Below, one piece after another: positions 30,818-31,351 of a DNA stretch of 31,351 bases. Origin of the DNA: a virus; the IMG/VR virus record IMGVR_UViG_3300021197_000414, positions 1-31,351 of that record; one strand, written 5' to 3'. The number at the start of each line of letters is the position of its first letter. Position 1 is the first letter of the stretch. Made by a program: the position numbers and the translations under genes. The notes beneath the pieces were generated by a model, which saw only the letters and a program-made list of their open reading frames with translations, did no database searches and was not told the origin of the DNA.

Positions 30818-31116
30818 TTATCCTCCCTTGTCGGTTCGATTAAATGTTTAATGATATTAATGTTGTCCAGGATATCATTGACATGCACCCTAATATAATT
30901 AATACCATCCTTTCTTTGCACAACGACATCGTTCTTACGTTCAACCAGTCCTTGTGCTAAAGCCTTGTAGTATGCGTTCTCTATTTTCTTACGCACGTTG
31001 TATTCCAATGCAAGATACAGGTAACAGAACTGATCTCGTTCTTCCTGTTGGTCCACATCCACATCCAATAAGGATATAAGTACGTGTCCATCTTTAGTGA
31101 GTGTTTGTTTGATCAA
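30814..31116 (-). CDS. Hypothetical protein in replication operon
   Basis: The protein is 100 aa. It has an early beta-hairpin (DGHVLISLLDVDVDQQ), a long helix from about 25 to 57 (RDQFCYLYLALEYNV and on), and a second strand-turn region (VVVQRKDGINYIRVHVNDIL). No domain is recognised. It overlaps the ribbon-helix-helix gene by 4 bases and the upstream partial gene by 23 bases. Its small size and place in the early operon suggest an early accessory function, but none can be named. Confidence 0.6.
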   Translation of the reverse strand: MIKQTLTKDGHVLISLLDVDVDQQEERDQFCYLYLALEYNVRKKIENAYYKALAQGLVERKNDVVVQRKDGINYIRVHVNDILDNINIIKHLIEPTREDN

Positions 31117-31351
31117 CCCCTGATACCCCCGTTAATGTAGCATTGAATTTTCTTTTCAGTTCGTATGCTATCTTGTCGTCTGATAATAATAAACTAAGCT
31201 CAGACATACTATAGATACATAGGTTATCATTGTCCAATTCCATACGCAAGATTGCTTTCATGTCCTCCGTTGGTACGACATATATTTCCTTGCCGTTGCT
31301 GCATTCTAAGTTAAAGAAATCAACGTCTAGTTTATGTAGTCCCCTTTCTTT
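31094..31351 (-). CDS. Partial gene cut by the right edge (C-terminal 85 residues)
   Basis: An open frame runs from the window edge to the TAA at 31094-31096. It reads KERGLHKLDVDFFNLEC, then NGKEIYVVPTEDMKAILRME and a C-terminal SLLLSDDKIAYELKRKFNAT. The 5' end lies outside, so no start can be given. It overlaps the next gene by 23 bases. Nothing recognisable remains, though the strand-helix pattern is compatible with a small regulatory protein. The continuing frame shows the leftward operon begins further right. Confidence 0.6.
   Translation of the reverse strand, partial: KERGLHKLDVDFFNLECSNGKEIYVVPTEDMKAILRMELDNDNLCIYSMSELSLLLSDDKIAYELKRKFNATLTGVSGVDQTNTH

Noticed and set aside
1-31351. 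tRNA or rRNA genes
   Set aside because: No cloverleaf with TTCRANNC arm and CCA-like end was noticed, but a tRNA scan was not possible here.

Overview
The window reads as most of the genome of a tailed, T7-like (podovirus-type) bacteriophage. The evidence is an ordered set of phage genes: small and large terminase, portal, scaffold, major capsid protein, two tail tubular proteins, three internal virion proteins and a T7-type tail fibre. The sequence style (AT-rich structural genes, fibre repeats of the IFGAGSDLQI kind, a Gly-rich adhesin, a DUF6321-like basic protein) points to a phage of an aquatic, probably marine, bacterium. The host cannot be named from the sequence. No integrase catalytic domain, tRNA, rRNA, IS element or CRISPR array was seen, and neither a phage RNA polymerase nor a DNA polymerase is encoded inside the window.

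Layout. Positions 1-160 are a non-coding end next to the small terminase gene and carry a hairpin with a G-quadruplex-type motif. Positions 161-3829 (+) hold packaging genes and small accessory genes. Positions 3831-8489 hold a GH73-like peptidoglycan hydrolase, portal, a Bbp19-like protein, scaffold, capsid and a probable decoration protein. A 160-bp leader precedes the capsid gene and a UUCG-loop terminator follows the decoration gene. Positions 8542-18177 encode the tail tube and the internal (ejection) proteins. Positions 18205-22354 encode the fibre, a Gly-rich adhesin and an unknown protein. Positions 22326-25869 hold a cupin-like protein, two exported proteins and a chain of small membrane proteins that looks like a lysis cassette. 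Positions 25936-26905 hold two nucleases. From 26877 to the right edge all genes run leftwards and form the replication module: a YqaJ-like exonuclease, a TOPRIM/RepA-like primase-helicase split by a frame change, an SSB-like protein, a ribbon-helix-helix protein and small unknowns. The last gene is cut by the window edge.

How it fits together. The rightward genes are packed with stop/start overlaps (TAATG, ATGA, GTGA), which suggests long coupled transcripts. They converge with the leftward replication operon at 26877-26905. The internal 1256-aa virion protein shows no recognisable transglycosylase domain, so the separate GH73-like protein may supply cell-wall cutting. Replication would use the primase-helicase, SSB and exonuclease with a host polymerase, or with one encoded beyond the right edge.

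Most unusual points: (1) a protein that joins an integrase-type arm DNA-binding domain to a T5orf172/MUG113 GIY-YIG nuclease, with an overlapping PD-(D/E)XK nuclease gene; (2) a primase-helicase whose conserved sequence crosses from one frame to another at a perfect 7-bp inverted repeat; (3) nested genes whose signal peptide or membrane anchor is encoded inside a neighbour; (4) an 8-codon ORF with a strong Shine-Dalgarno directly before the fusion gene; (5) a 15-copy, 12-residue fibre repeat conserved in protein but not in DNA.
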